NCBI RefSeq assembly: GCF_001042985.1
Contig: NZ_JYKY01000018.1
Coordinates: 1-64,000 of the forward strand
Reading direction: 5' to 3'
Length of the DNA stretch: 64,000 nucleotides
Source: Pseudomonas lundensis
GTDB taxonomy: Bacteria; Pseudomonadota; Gammaproteobacteria; Pseudomonadales; Pseudomonadaceae
A program made the position numbers and the translations under genes. Shown piece after piece: positions 42,462 through 51,672 of the stretch; within the stretch, counting starts at the first letter, position 1, and every line of letters starts with the position of its first letter. Below the pieces are notes generated by a model that worked only from the letters and a program-made list of their open reading frames with translations, ran no database searches and had not been told where the DNA came from.

Positions 42462-42947
42462 TTATTGAACAGTCGGCGTGCCTTCTTCCTGCATGCGCTG
42501 CAGCTCTTGCGCGTACAGGGCATCGAAGTTCACCGGCGACAGCATCAGGGCCGGGAACGAACCACGGGTCACCAGGCTGTCCAGGGTTTCACGGGCATAA
42601 GGGAACAAGATGTTCGGGCAGAACGCGCCCAACGTGTGGTTCATCGAGCCCGCATCAAGGTTTTTGATCAGGAAGATGCCAGCCTGTTGCACTTCAGCAA
42701 TGAACGCCACTTCTTCAGCGTTTTTGACCGTGACCGACAAGGTCAGCACGACTTCGTAGAAATCACCTTCCAGCGGCTTCTGACGAGTGTTCAGATCCAG
42801 CGCAACGGTCGGTTCCCACTGCTGACGGAAGATGGCCGGGCTTTTCGGCGCTTCGAACGACAGGTCACGCACGTAGATACGCTGCAGCGAGAATTGTGGG
42901 GAAGTATCGTCTTCAGTCGCAGCGGTGTTCTGTTGGTCAGTCATCAC
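42462..42947 (-). CDS. secB: Protein-export chaperone SecB
   Basis: A 161-residue tetrameric chaperone that keeps preproteins unfolded and hands them to SecA. FSLQRIYVRDLSFEAPKSP (about residues 18-36) and LFPYARETLDSLVTRGSFP are family signatures. Normal length. Downstream of grxC and the rhodanese gene on the same strand in a conserved cluster. Confidence 0.97.
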   Translation of the reverse strand: MMTDQQNTAATEDDTSPQFSLQRIYVRDLSFEAPKSPAIFRQQWEPTVALDLNTRQKPLEGDFYEVVLTLSVTVKNAEEVAFIAEVQQAGIFLIKNLDAGSMNHTLGAFCPNILFPYARETLDSLVTRGSFPALMLSPVNFDALYAQELQRMQEEGTPTVQ

Positions 42948-42985
42948 AGATCCTTGTTGATCTTGGGGCTTATAGAGAATGAGAG

Positions 42986-43240
42986 TCAGACGTGCAGCAG
43001 CGCGTCCAATTTACCGGCACGCTCAAGCGCAAACAGGTCATCGCAGCCGCCAACGTGCGTGTCACCGATCCAGATTTGCGGCACGGATGTACGGCCTGCT
43101 TTCTGGGCCATGTCGGCGCGCACCTGTGGCTTGCCATCGACCTTGATTTCCTCAAAGGCGACGCCTTTCTTTTCTAGCAGGGCCTTGGCCCGCATGCAGT
43201 AGGGGCAATAGTCGCTGGAATACACGGTGACCTTGGACAT
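42986..43240 (-). CDS. grxC: Glutaredoxin 3
   Basis: An 84-residue dithiol glutaredoxin. The active site CPYC lies at residues 12-15 in YSSDYCPYCMRAK; SVPQIWIGDTHVGGCDDL carries the cis-proline and glutathione site. It uses glutathione (gshA is in this window). Start lies two bases after the rhodanese stop, so they are one operon with secB. Confidence 0.96.
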   Translation of the reverse strand: MSKVTVYSSDYCPYCMRAKALLEKKGVAFEEIKVDGKPQVRADMAQKAGRTSVPQIWIGDTHVGGCDDLFALERAGKLDALLHV

Positions 43241-43242
43241 GG

Positions 43243-43656
43243 TTACTTCACCACAGGCAGGTTATCGGCGCGCCAGCTAGCGATGCCACCGGACAACTTG
43301 GCTGCGTTGTAACCGGCTTTCAACAGTTCACGCGCATGGGAACCGGAGTGCTGGCCTTGAGCGTCAACCAGGATCAGGGTCTTGCCCTTGTGCTTGTCCA
43401 GCTCGGCAATGCGCGCCATCAGCTTGTCTTGCGGAATGTTCAACGCCCCCACGATGTGGCCGGCAGCGAAGTCCTTGGCCGGGCGAATATCAATCACCAC
43501 ACCCTCGTCGCGGTTGACCAGGCCGGTCAGTTCGCCGGTGCTGATGCTACGTCCGCCACGGCTCATTTCGTGGGCAATCAACAACGCCAGCAGGATGACA
43601 AACGCGCCCACCAACAGGTAGTGAGAAGTGGCAAATGCAATCAGGTGATCAACCAT
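43243..43656 (-). CDS. Rhodanese-fold membrane protein lacking the catalytic cysteine
   Basis: A 137-residue protein with one N-terminal membrane segment (HYLLVGAFVILLALLIAH, about residues 12-29). A single rhodanese domain follows (VNRDEGVVIDIRPAKDFAAGH to the C-terminus). Where active rhodaneses have Cys after the central strand, this one reads LILVDAQGQHSGSHA, so sulfurtransferase activity is unlikely. It resembles YibN-type proteins encoded next to grxC/secB. ATG at 43656 with AAGG upstream (from CTTCTGATGG); the upstream extension is rejected. First gene of the operon, divergent from gpmI. Confidence 0.85.
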   Translation of the reverse strand: MVDHLIAFATSHYLLVGAFVILLALLIAHEMSRGGRSISTGELTGLVNRDEGVVIDIRPAKDFAAGHIVGALNIPQDKLMARIAELDKHKGKTLILVDAQGQHSGSHARELLKAGYNAAKLSGGIASWRADNLPVVK

Positions 43657-43804
43657 CAGAAGGTTCCAGGGTCGTAAAATGTGGGCCAGTATACACAGCC
43701 GCCTTGGTCGGCCAAACCCCGCCCGGCGGTGACGCCACATGAACTTCGCTTTAAACTGCCCGTCCTCTGCAACCCTTCTTCTAAACCAGCCACGAGTGGG
43801 ATCT

Positions 43805-45337
43805 ATGACTACCACGCCTAAACCTTTGGTCCTGATCATCCTGGATGGCTTCGGTCACAGTGAAAGCCACGAATACAACGCCGTTTATTCGGCCAAGAAA
43901 CCGGTGCTCGATCGTCTCTGCGCAAGCATGCCAAACGGCCTGATCTCAGGTTCAGGCATGGATGTCGGCTTGCCGGACGGGCAAATGGGCAACTCCGAGG
44001 TTGGCCACATGAACCTGGGCGCTGGCCGCGTGGTGTATCAAGACTTCACCCGTGTCACCAAATCGATCCGCGATGGCGAGTTCTTCGAAAACCCGACCCT
44101 TTGCGCGGCGGTCGACAAGGCTGTTGCCCAGGGCAAGGCCGTGCACATCATGGGCCTGCTGTCCGACGGTGGCGTGCATAGCCATCAGGACCACCTGGTG
44201 GCCATGGCCGAACTGGCGTTCAAGCGCGGCGCCGAAAAGATCTACCTGCACGCGTTCCTGGATGGCCGCGACACCCCGCCCAAAAGCGCGTCCTCTTCGA
44301 TTGAGTTGCTGGACGAGGCCTTCAAAGACCTCGGCAAAGGCCGCATTGCGAGCTTGATCGGTCGCTACTTCGCCATGGACCGCGATAACCGCTGGGACCG
44401 CGTCGAGCAAGCGTACAACCTGATTGTCGATGGCAAAGGCCAGTTCAACGCCGCCACCGCCCAAGAAGGCCTGGAAGCGGCGTACGCCCGTGGCGAAAGC
44501 GACGAATTCGTCAAAGCCACCACCCTCGGCGAGCCGGTCACCGTCGAAGACGGCGATGCCGTGGTGTTCATGAACTTCCGCGCCGACCGCGCCCGCGAGC
44601 TGAGCCGCGCGTTCGTCGAAGACGACTTCACGGCGTTTGCGCGTGCCCGTCAGCCAAAACTGGCCGACTTTGTGATGCTGACCCAATACGCGGCCAGCAT
44701 TCCGGCTCCGAGCGCATTCGCGCCGGGCAGCCTGGAAAACGTGCTGGGCGATTACCTGGCGAAGAACGGCAAAACCCAGCTGCGCATTGCCGAAACCGAA
44801 AAATACGCCCACGTGACCTTCTTCTTCTCCGGCGGCCGCGAAGAACCATTCCCGGGCGAAGAACGCATCCTGGTGCCCTCACCGAAAGTCGCGACCTACG
44901 ACCTGCAGCCTGAAATGAGCGCGCCCGAAGTCACCGACAAAATCGTCGATGCCATTGAGCACCAGCGTTACGACGTGATCGTGGTCAACTACGCCAACGG
45001 CGACATGGTGGGCCACAGCGGCGTATTCGATGCCGCAGTCAAAGCCGTGGAATGCCTGGACACCTGCGTGGGCCGGATTGTCGAAGCGCTGGGAAAAGTC
45101 GGCGGCGAAGCCCTGATTACGGCCGACCACGGCAACGTCGAGCAGATGTCCGACGCGTGCACCGGCCAGGCGCACACGGCTCACACCTGCGAGCCGGTGC
45201 CGTTCATTTATGTCGGCAAACGCAACTTCAAGGTGCGTGAGGGCGGCGTCCTGGCCGACGTGGCACCGACCATGCTTAAGTTGCTGGGCTTGCCACAGCC
45301 AGCAGAAATGACCGGCAAATCGATCCTGGTCGACTAA
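43805..45337 (+). CDS. gpmI: 2,3-bisphosphoglycerate-independent phosphoglycerate mutase
   Basis: A 510-residue manganese enzyme interconverting 3- and 2-phosphoglycerate. The metal motif LIILDGFGHSES is at the N-terminus, and GLPDGQMGNSEVGHMNLGAG carries the catalytic serine in GNSEVGH. ITADHGNVEQM and AHTAHTCEPVPFI complete the metal sites. ATG at 43805 (MTTTPKPLVLIILDG). The gpmI-envC-ctpA order is conserved in pseudomonads. Confidence 0.96.
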   Translation: MTTTPKPLVLIILDGFGHSESHEYNAVYSAKKPVLDRLCASMPNGLISGSGMDVGLPDGQMGNSEVGHMNLGAGRVVYQDFTRVTKSIRDGEFFENPTLCAAVDKAVAQGKAVHIMGLLSDGGVHSHQDHLVAMAELAFKRGAEKIYLHAFLDGRDTPPKSASSSIELLDEAFKDLGKGRIASLIGRYFAMDRDNRWDRVEQAYNLIVDGKGQFNAATAQEGLEAAYARGESDEFVKATTLGEPVTVEDGDAVVFMNFRADRARELSRAFVEDDFTAFARARQPKLADFVMLTQYAASIPAPSAFAPGSLENVLGDYLAKNGKTQLRIAETEKYAHVTFFFSGGREEPFPGEERILVPSPKVATYDLQPEMSAPEVTDKIVDAIEHQRYDVIVVNYANGDMVGHSGVFDAAVKAVECLDTCVGRIVEALGKVGGEALITADHGNVEQMSDACTGQAHTAHTCEPVPFIYVGKRNFKVREGGVLADVAPTMLKLLGLPQPAEMTGKSILVD

Positions 45338-45519
45338 TGTAAACCTGTGACGCTGGCACAGGCTGCCCATAAGGACGGTGCAACGCTCAAGCAAACCGGC
45401 GTATGCACCGCCCTTCACAGCCTGCGGCAGCGACTACGGGTATTTCATCTCACGGATTTCTCATACTTAACGAGGGCGGGCATACTAGGCCGTCCCATTC
45501 CCCAGGTGTCGCCCGCCCC

Positions 45520-46806
45520 ATGCTCCGCGCCCTTATAGCCCTGACTCTCACGTGCATGCTGCAACCGGCTTTTGCCGATGAGCGTGCGCAAACCCAACAA
45601 CAGCTTGAAGCCACCCGCCAGGACATCGGCGAGCTGAAAAAACTGCTCGGCAAACTCCAGGAAGAAAAATCCGGCGTGCAGAAAGACCTGCGCAGCACCG
45701 AGACCGACATCGGCAAGCTGGAAAAACAGGTAGAGGAGCTCCAAAAAGAACTAAAAAAGAGTGAAGGCGAGCTGCTGCGCCTTGATAGTGAGAAAAAAAA
45801 ACTCAACAGCGCAAAAGTTGAACAGCAACGCCTGATCGCCATTCAGGCCCGTGCCGCGTATCAGGGCGGCCGTCAGGAATACCTGAAAATGCTGCTCAAC
45901 CAACAACACCCCGAAAAATTCGCCCGCACCCTCACCTATTACGACTACCTGAGCCAGGCCCGCCTGGAGCAGCTCAAAGGGTTCAATGAGACCCTGCGCC
46001 AACTGGCCAACGTCGAAGCCGACATCAACCAGCAACAGGCGCAACTGTTGACGCAAAAAAGCGACCTCGACAGCCAGCGTGCTGAACTCGACAAGGTCAA
46101 AGCCGAGCGCCAGCAAGTCCTGGCCAAGCTCAACAAAGACGTCAAAGACCGCGACCAGAAGTTGCAGGCCCGCGAGCAGGATCAGGCAGATCTGGCTAAA
46201 GTCCTCAAGACCATCGAAGAAACCCTGGCGCGTCAGGCACGCGAAGCCGAGGCTGCACGCCAGAAAGCCTTGCTGGCCCAGCAAGAAGCCGAACGTAAAC
46301 GCCAGCGCGAGGCTGAATCGGTTGTGACCGACGCCCCGCGTAAACCCGTCAAATCAACACCCGGCGCACTGGTCTCCAGCGCCGGGGTTTCGTATGGCGG
46401 ACCTTTTTCTCAGGCACGCGGCAAACTTCCGTGGCCCGTTGATGGTCGATTGCTTGCGCGCTTCGGTGAAAGCCGTGGCGATGATGCCCGTACCAAGTGG
46501 GATGGCGTGATGATCAGCGCAGGCGCGGGCACTCAGGTGCACGCCGTGCATGGCGGACGCGTGGTGTTTGCCGACTGGCTGCGCGGTGCGGGCCAGTTGG
46601 TCATCCTGGACCACGGTAATGGCTACTTGAGCTTGTATGGCCACAACCAGACGCTGCTCAAGTCGGCTGGAGACATCGTAAAAGCCGGGGAAGTGATTTC
46701 CACCGTGGGTAACAGCGGTGGCCAGGCCACGCCAGCGCTGTATTTTGCTATTCGTCAGCAGGGCCGCCCGAGCGACCCCGCACAATGGTGCCGCGCTCAA
46801 GGATGA
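45520..46806 (+). CDS. envC: Murein hydrolase activator EnvC
   Basis: A 428-residue periplasmic protein that activates amidases at the division site. A signal peptide (MLRALIALTLTCMLQPAFA) is followed by a long coiled coil rich in Glu/Lys/Gln (about 22-285) and a C-terminal LytM domain (about 325-428) with GHNQTLLKSAGDIVKAGE. The LytM site is degenerate: the usual first metal His-x-x-x-Asp is replaced by KWDGVMIS, as in EnvC, so it is an activator and not a peptidase. ATG at 45520. Confidence 0.92.
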   Translation: MLRALIALTLTCMLQPAFADERAQTQQQLEATRQDIGELKKLLGKLQEEKSGVQKDLRSTETDIGKLEKQVEELQKELKKSEGELLRLDSEKKKLNSAKVEQQRLIAIQARAAYQGGRQEYLKMLLNQQHPEKFARTLTYYDYLSQARLEQLKGFNETLRQLANVEADINQQQAQLLTQKSDLDSQRAELDKVKAERQQVLAKLNKDVKDRDQKLQAREQDQADLAKVLKTIEETLARQAREAEAARQKALLAQQEAERKRQREAESVVTDAPRKPVKSTPGALVSSAGVSYGGPFSQARGKLPWPVDGRLLARFGESRGDDARTKWDGVMISAGAGTQVHAVHGGRVVFADWLRGAGQLVILDHGNGYLSLYGHNQTLLKSAGDIVKAGEVISTVGNSGGQATPALYFAIRQQGRPSDPAQWCRAQG

Positions 46807-46841
46807 GCCCATCACCTTTAATACGTAGGAGTTCGCTCAAC

Positions 46842-48164
46842 ATGCCGCACTTGTCCCGCCTCAACTCGCTGGCCCTGACAATCGCCCTGGTGATTGCTTC
46901 GCCTCTGGCCCTGGCGGCCGGGCAGACCGCCCAGCCCGCCGCCGCTGCCGCCAGTGCCAGCGCCAAGGCCCCGCTGCCGCTGGATGAGCTGCGCACCTTT
47001 GCCGAGGTCATGGACCGCATCAAAGCGGCGTACGTTGAGCCGGTGGACGACAAGACCCTGCTCGAAAACGCCATCAAAGGCATGCTCAGCAACCTGGATC
47101 CGCACTCTGCGTACCTGGGCCCTGAGGATTTCGCGGAGCTGCAAGAAAGCACCAGCGGCGAATTCGGCGGGCTGGGGATCGAAGTCGGCACTGAAGACGG
47201 CAATATCAAAATCGTGTCGCCCATCGACGACACCCCTGCCAGCAAGGCCGGGATTCAAGCGGGCGACTTTATCGTCAAGATCAATGGCCAGCCGACCCGC
47301 GGCCTGACCATGACCGAAGCCGTGGACAAGATGCGCGGCAAGGTCGGGCAAAAAATCACCCTGACCCTGGTACGCGATGGCGGCACGCCGTTTGACGTGA
47401 ACCTCACCCGCGCCAACATCCAGGTCAAAAGCGTGAAAGCGCAATTGCTCGAAGACGGCTACGGCTACATCCGCATTACCCAGTTCCAGGTCAAGACCGG
47501 CGAAGAAGTCGCCGAGGCCCTCGCCAAGTTGCGCCGTGACAATGGCAACAAAAAGCTCAAGGGCATCATTCTCGACCTGCGCAACAACCCCGGCGGCGTG
47601 CTGCAATCGGCAGTCGAAGTGGTGGATCACTTCATCACCAAGGGCCTGATCGTCTACACCAAAGGGCGGATCGCCAACTCCGAACTGCGTTTCTCGGCCA
47701 CCGGCAAGGACCTCAGCGAAAACGTACCGCTGGTGGTGTTGATCAACGGCGGCAGCGCCTCGGCCTCGGAAATCGTGGCGGGTGCCCTGCAAGACCAAAA
47801 ACGCGGCGTGGTCATGGGCACCACCAGCTTCGGCAAAGGCTCGGTGCAAACCGTGCTGCCACTGAACAATGACCGTGCGCTGAAAATCACCACCGCGCTG
47901 TATTTCACGCCCAACGGCCGCTCGATTCAGGCCCAGGGCATCGTGCCGGACATCGAAGTCAACCGCGCCAAAATCACCCGCGAGCAAGACACCGAGTACT
48001 TCAAGGAAGCCGACCTGCAAGGTCACCTCGGCAATGGCAACGGCGGTGCGGACAAGCCGACCGGCTCTGGCGTGAAAGCCAAACCGATGCCACAGGATGA
48101 CGACTTCCAGTTGAGCCAGGCGCTGAGCCTGCTCAAGGGGCTGAGCATTACGCGCGGCAATTGA
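46842..48164 (+). CDS. ctpA: Carboxy-terminal processing protease, S41 family
   Basis: A 440-residue periplasmic serine protease. Signal peptide to about residue 25 (LVIASPLALAA), then PDZ domain (about 95-180; GGLGIEVGTEDGNIKIVSP, GDFIVKINGQP), and the catalytic core with INGGSASASEIVAGAL (Ser) and TTSFGKGSVQTVLPL (Lys). Such proteases cleave cell-wall hydrolases and Tsp substrates. ATG at 46842, with TAGGAG upstream; the extension overlapping envC is rejected. It is 35 bp after envC. Confidence 0.93.
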   Translation: MPHLSRLNSLALTIALVIASPLALAAGQTAQPAAAAASASAKAPLPLDELRTFAEVMDRIKAAYVEPVDDKTLLENAIKGMLSNLDPHSAYLGPEDFAELQESTSGEFGGLGIEVGTEDGNIKIVSPIDDTPASKAGIQAGDFIVKINGQPTRGLTMTEAVDKMRGKVGQKITLTLVRDGGTPFDVNLTRANIQVKSVKAQLLEDGYGYIRITQFQVKTGEEVAEALAKLRRDNGNKKLKGIILDLRNNPGGVLQSAVEVVDHFITKGLIVYTKGRIANSELRFSATGKDLSENVPLVVLINGGSASASEIVAGALQDQKRGVVMGTTSFGKGSVQTVLPLNNDRALKITTALYFTPNGRSIQAQGIVPDIEVNRAKITREQDTEYFKEADLQGHLGNGNGGADKPTGSGVKAKPMPQDDDFQLSQALSLLKGLSITRGN

Positions 48165-48165
48165 G

Positions 48166-48948
48166 ATGCGTTTTTCGCTCGTCCTCAGTCTGCTCTGCTG
48201 CCTGACCGGTGCCGCCCACGCGGCGCCGGCCAGTCATCCCGCCACCGCGCACAAGGCTTACCTGAGCCTGATCATCGATGACCTGGGGCAAAACCTGCCA
48301 CGCGACCGCCGCGTGCTGGGCCTGCCCGGCCCGGTCACCACGGCGATCATGCCCGACACGCCCCACGCCGCCGAATTTGCCCGCGAAGCCTACAAGGCGG
48401 GCAAGATCGTCATCCTGCACATGCCCATGGACCCGGCCACCGGCCCGTTTGCATGGCACCCCGACTTGCCGCTCGACGAACTCGAAAAACGCCTGAACGC
48501 TGCGTTCAAGGCCGTGCCCTACACCAGTGGCATCAACAACCACATGGGCAGCCGCATGACCTCCCAACCCCAGGCCATGGCGTGGTTGATGGGCGACTTG
48601 CAGCGTCGGCACAAGTTCTTTGTCGACAGCCGCACCAGCGCGCAAACAGTCGCCGCCGCCGAGGCGCAAAAAATTGGCCTGGCGAGCGTGTCGCGGGACG
48701 TCTTTCTGGACGACGTGCGCACCGAGCAAGCCATCACCACGCAGCTTGAAACCGCGATCAAACTCGCCCGCAAGCAAGGCTCGGCGGTGATGATCGGCCA
48801 CCCGTACCCGCAAACACTGGCGGTACTGGAGCGCGAACTGCCCAAGCTCAAAGCCCAGGGCATCGACTGGATTGATATTCGGCAAATGATCGGCGTGCGC
48901 AGCAACAAGGCCATGGCCGGGCACGGCAAGGACGGGGTTTACCGCTAA
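48166..48948 (+). CDS. Divergent polysaccharide deacetylase family protein (YibQ-like)
   Basis: A 260-residue secreted protein: signal peptide (MRFSLVLSLLCCLTGAAHA), then the divergent deacetylase domain with LSLIIDDLGQNLPRDRRVLG (Asp pair), ILHMPMDP and NNHMGSRMT. The active-site set differs from classical NodB enzymes, and activity is unproven. It starts one base after the ctpA stop, so it is part of the envC-ctpA operon. Confidence 0.85.
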   Translation: MRFSLVLSLLCCLTGAAHAAPASHPATAHKAYLSLIIDDLGQNLPRDRRVLGLPGPVTTAIMPDTPHAAEFAREAYKAGKIVILHMPMDPATGPFAWHPDLPLDELEKRLNAAFKAVPYTSGINNHMGSRMTSQPQAMAWLMGDLQRRHKFFVDSRTSAQTVAAAEAQKIGLASVSRDVFLDDVRTEQAITTQLETAIKLARKQGSAVMIGHPYPQTLAVLERELPKLKAQGIDWIDIRQMIGVRSNKAMAGHGKDGVYR

Positions 48949-49028
48949 AAGCGCGTGTCGCTGCGGGCTGAGGTGGTGGCGGGTTAAGCCGCCGCATGCC
49001 CAGAGAGCGACGACAGGCAGGGCGTGAG

Positions 49029-49784
49029 TTACAAATACTTCGCGCGGATTTTCTCAACCACGCCTTCGGCCCGCAGTTCATCGAGCGCGTTCTGCAATTT
49101 GGCCACCACGGCGTCAGGCACTTCTTTATTCAGCGCCAGATACAGTTCGGCCTGATGGAATCGCAACACCGTCTTGAACCCTGAAATGCCCACTTGTCGC
49201 GCCAGAAAACGCCCGGCCGGATCGCCCGTGGCCCACAGGTCGATCTTGCCCGCTTGCAGCCTTCTCGCGTTGTCCTGATCGCGCAACACAATCACGGGGT
49301 TCAGGCCTTTTTTCTGAAGGTCGAGCGCAATCACGTCTTCTTTGTAGGCGCCGATCCGGTATGGCCGGGCCTGCTCCAGCGAAGTCAGGCTGATCGGACT
49401 TTCGGCGCGGGCCAGTAACACCCAGTCATCCGGGCCGATGGGCCCGACCCATTTGAACAACGCCTCGCGCTCCGGCACACGGGCGGTGACGAACACGCCA
49501 AAGCCGGGTTTTTCCAGGGCAAGGTTGTAGATACGCTCCCAAGGGAACCGCAGGGTCATGCTGTAGGGAATGCCCGCACGGGCAAAGGTAGCGCGCAGTA
49601 CATCGACGGCGATGCCTTCGAGGTTCTGGTCTTGAGCGAAGTTCTTGCCGTTTTTCGCCATGTTGTAAGGCGGAAAATTCTCAGTCAGCAACACCAGCGA
49701 CGTTCGTGGAACATCCGCAGCAAACACGGCGCTGGCCAGCAACAGAGTGGCGCTGGCAACAACGGGCACTATTCGTTTCAACAT
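49029..49784 (-). CDS. Periplasmic solute-binding protein, family 3
   Basis: A 251-residue protein with a signal peptide (MLKRIVPVVASATLLLASAVFA) and the SBP_bac_3 pattern: LVLLTENFPPYNMAKNG, LEGIAVDVLRATFARAGI and PWERIYNLALEKPGFG. Such proteins bind amino acids or similar ligands, but no permease or ATPase gene is adjacent, so it may be an orphan receptor. ATG at 49784. It lies just downstream of hisF on the same strand. Confidence 0.85.
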   Translation of the reverse strand: MLKRIVPVVASATLLLASAVFAADVPRTSLVLLTENFPPYNMAKNGKNFAQDQNLEGIAVDVLRATFARAGIPYSMTLRFPWERIYNLALEKPGFGVFVTARVPEREALFKWVGPIGPDDWVLLARAESPISLTSLEQARPYRIGAYKEDVIALDLQKKGLNPVIVLRDQDNARRLQAGKIDLWATGDPAGRFLARQVGISGFKTVLRFHQAELYLALNKEVPDAVVAKLQNALDELRAEGVVEKIRAKYL

Positions 49785-49856
49785 ACGGGCGACCTGAATC
49801 CATGGCGTGCCCAAGAGTGCCGCGGGCTCGCCATGCTTGTCCAGTAGCCTTTCGGG

Positions 49857-50627
49857 TTAGCGCACCACGATCCCGCGCTCAGCCATGTAGGCCTTGGCCT
49901 CGGGCACGGTGTATTCGCCAAAGTGGAAAATACTCGCCGCCAACACAGCACTGGCGTGGCCTTCAAGGATGCCATCGGCCAAATGCTGAAGGTTGCCGAC
50001 GCCGCCCGAGGCGATCACCGGAATCCCCAGTGCATCACTGATGGCGCGGGTCACGCCCAGATCGAAACCGCTTTTCATGCCGTCCTGATCCATGCTGGTG
50101 AGCAGAATTTCACCCGCGCCCAGCCCTTCCATCTTCATCGCCCACTCAACGGCATCCAGCCCGGTTGGCTTGCGCCCGCCGTGGGTGAAGATTTCCCAGC
50201 GCGGGGTTTCGCCCGGCAAAGAGACCTTCTTGGCGTCAATCGCCACCACGATGCACTGCGAACCGAAATGCTGCGCGGCCTCGCCCACAAACTCAGGGTT
50301 GAACACGGCGGCCGTATTGATCGAGACCTTGTCTGCGCCCGCATTCAGCAGGTTGCGGATGTCCTGAATGCAGCGCACGCCACCGCCCACGGTCAGCGGG
50401 ATGAACACCTGGCTGGCCATGCGCTCAACGGTGTGCAGCGTGGTGTCGCGACCATCGACGCTGGCGGTGATGTCGAGGAACGTAATTTCGTCGGCACCCT
50501 GCTCATCGTAGCGACGGGCGATTTCGACCGGATCGCCCGCATCGCGGATGTTCTCGAACTTGACGCCCTTGACGACCCGGCCGTTATCCACGTCCAGGCA
50601 AGGGATGATGCGTTTGGCTAACGCCAT
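49857..50627 (-). CDS. hisF: Imidazole glycerol phosphate synthase, cyclase subunit
   Basis: A 256-residue TIM barrel that, with HisH, converts PRFAR and ammonia to imidazole glycerol phosphate and AICAR. Catalytic Asp11 lies in RIIPCLDVDNGRVVKG; TVGGGVRCIQDIRNLL and ASGGVGNLQHLADG bind phosphate. ATG at 50627 with GAGGAGAACGTC upstream. It is the last gene of a hisB-hisH-DUF2164-hisA-hisF run. Confidence 0.97.
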   Translation of the reverse strand: MALAKRIIPCLDVDNGRVVKGVKFENIRDAGDPVEIARRYDEQGADEITFLDITASVDGRDTTLHTVERMASQVFIPLTVGGGVRCIQDIRNLLNAGADKVSINTAAVFNPEFVGEAAQHFGSQCIVVAIDAKKVSLPGETPRWEIFTHGGRKPTGLDAVEWAMKMEGLGAGEILLTSMDQDGMKSGFDLGVTRAISDALGIPVIASGGVGNLQHLADGILEGHASAVLAASIFHFGEYTVPEAKAYMAERGIVVR

Positions 50628-50637
50628 GACGTTCTCC

Positions 50638-51375
50638 TCAGGCCTTGTAGCTGTCGCAGAAGGCTTGGGCCTCGGCCACATCCAGCGTGCCTTCATAGAT
50701 AGCACGACCGGTGATGGCACCCACGATGCCCGGCGCCTTGGCGTCCATCAGGGCCTTGATATCGCCCAGGTTGTGGATGCCGCCCGAAGCGATCACAGGG
50801 ATGGTGGTCGCGGCCGCCAGCGCAGCGGTGTAGCTCACGTTGCAGCCCTGCATCATGCCGTCTTTGGCGATGTCGGTATAAACGATGGCCGACACGCCGT
50901 CTGCTTCAAAACGCTTGGCCAGATCGATCACTTGCACGCTGCTGACTTCTGCCCAGCCATCAGTGGCCACAAAGCCGTCTTTAGCGTCCATGCCCACGAT
51001 GATCTTGCCGGGGAAGGCACGGCAGGCCTCAGCCACGAACTCAGGGTTCTTCACCGCTTTGGTGCCCAGAATCACGTAGCTCACGCCTGCCTTGACGTAG
51101 TGCTCGATGGTTTCCAGCGAGCGGATTCCGCCGCCGATCTGGATCGGCAAATGCGGATAACGCTTGGCAATGGCCGTGACCACGTCGCCATTGACCGGCT
51201 GGCCTTCAAACGCGCCGTTCAAGTCGACCAGGTGCAAGCGGCGGCAACCACCGTCTACCCATTTGGCGGCCATGCTCACCGGGTCATCGGAGAACACCGT
51301 GGAATCTTCCATGCGGCCCTGGCGCAGACGTACACAGGCACCGTCTTTAAGATCGATAGCGGGGATAATCAGCAT
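50638..51375 (-). CDS. hisA: ProFAR isomerase
   Basis: A 245-residue TIM barrel catalysing the Amadori rearrangement of ProFAR to PRFAR. MLIIPAIDLKDGACVRLRQG has catalytic Asp8; QIGGGIRSLETIEHYV and ASGGIHNLGDIKAL are the phosphate sites. It lies ten bases before hisF and follows the DUF2164 gene. Confidence 0.97.
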   Translation of the reverse strand: MLIIPAIDLKDGACVRLRQGRMEDSTVFSDDPVSMAAKWVDGGCRRLHLVDLNGAFEGQPVNGDVVTAIAKRYPHLPIQIGGGIRSLETIEHYVKAGVSYVILGTKAVKNPEFVAEACRAFPGKIIVGMDAKDGFVATDGWAEVSSVQVIDLAKRFEADGVSAIVYTDIAKDGMMQGCNVSYTAALAAATTIPVIASGGIHNLGDIKALMDAKAPGIVGAITGRAIYEGTLDVAEAQAFCDSYKA

Positions 51376-51414
51376 CTGGCAAACCTTTAAATTCGGGAGT
51401 CAACGACTCGGAAA

Positions 51415-51672
51415 TCAGTTCTTTTCAAGCGCCCACAGGTCGATTTCGATGCTCTCGAACCTCTCTTTGAGGTGCGCCTGCACATCGAAAATCGCGCGAT
51501 TGTAGTAATGCGGCGCGATTTCGCGGGTGAACAGCTCAAGGATTTCAGCCGCCTCGAACGAACCGAGGTCCAGTTCGAAACGGTCTTCCATAAAGCGTTT
51601 GATCTTGCTGTTGGCTTCGTTCTCTTGCTCGGGGGTGAGCGTGAGAATCGGCGGCTTTGGCTTGCGCGCCAT
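51415..51672 (-). CDS. DUF2164 domain-containing protein
   Basis: An 85-residue acidic/basic mixed protein: LTPEQENEANSKIKRFMEDR, then FELDLGSFEAAEILELFTRE and HYYNRAIFDVQAHLKERF. DUF2164 proteins commonly sit inside the Pseudomonas his cluster; function unknown. Its start overlaps the hisH stop by one base, so it is coupled to hisH. Confidence 0.85.
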   Translation of the reverse strand: MARKPKPPILTLTPEQENEANSKIKRFMEDRFELDLGSFEAAEILELFTREIAPHYYNRAIFDVQAHLKERFESIEIDLWALEKN

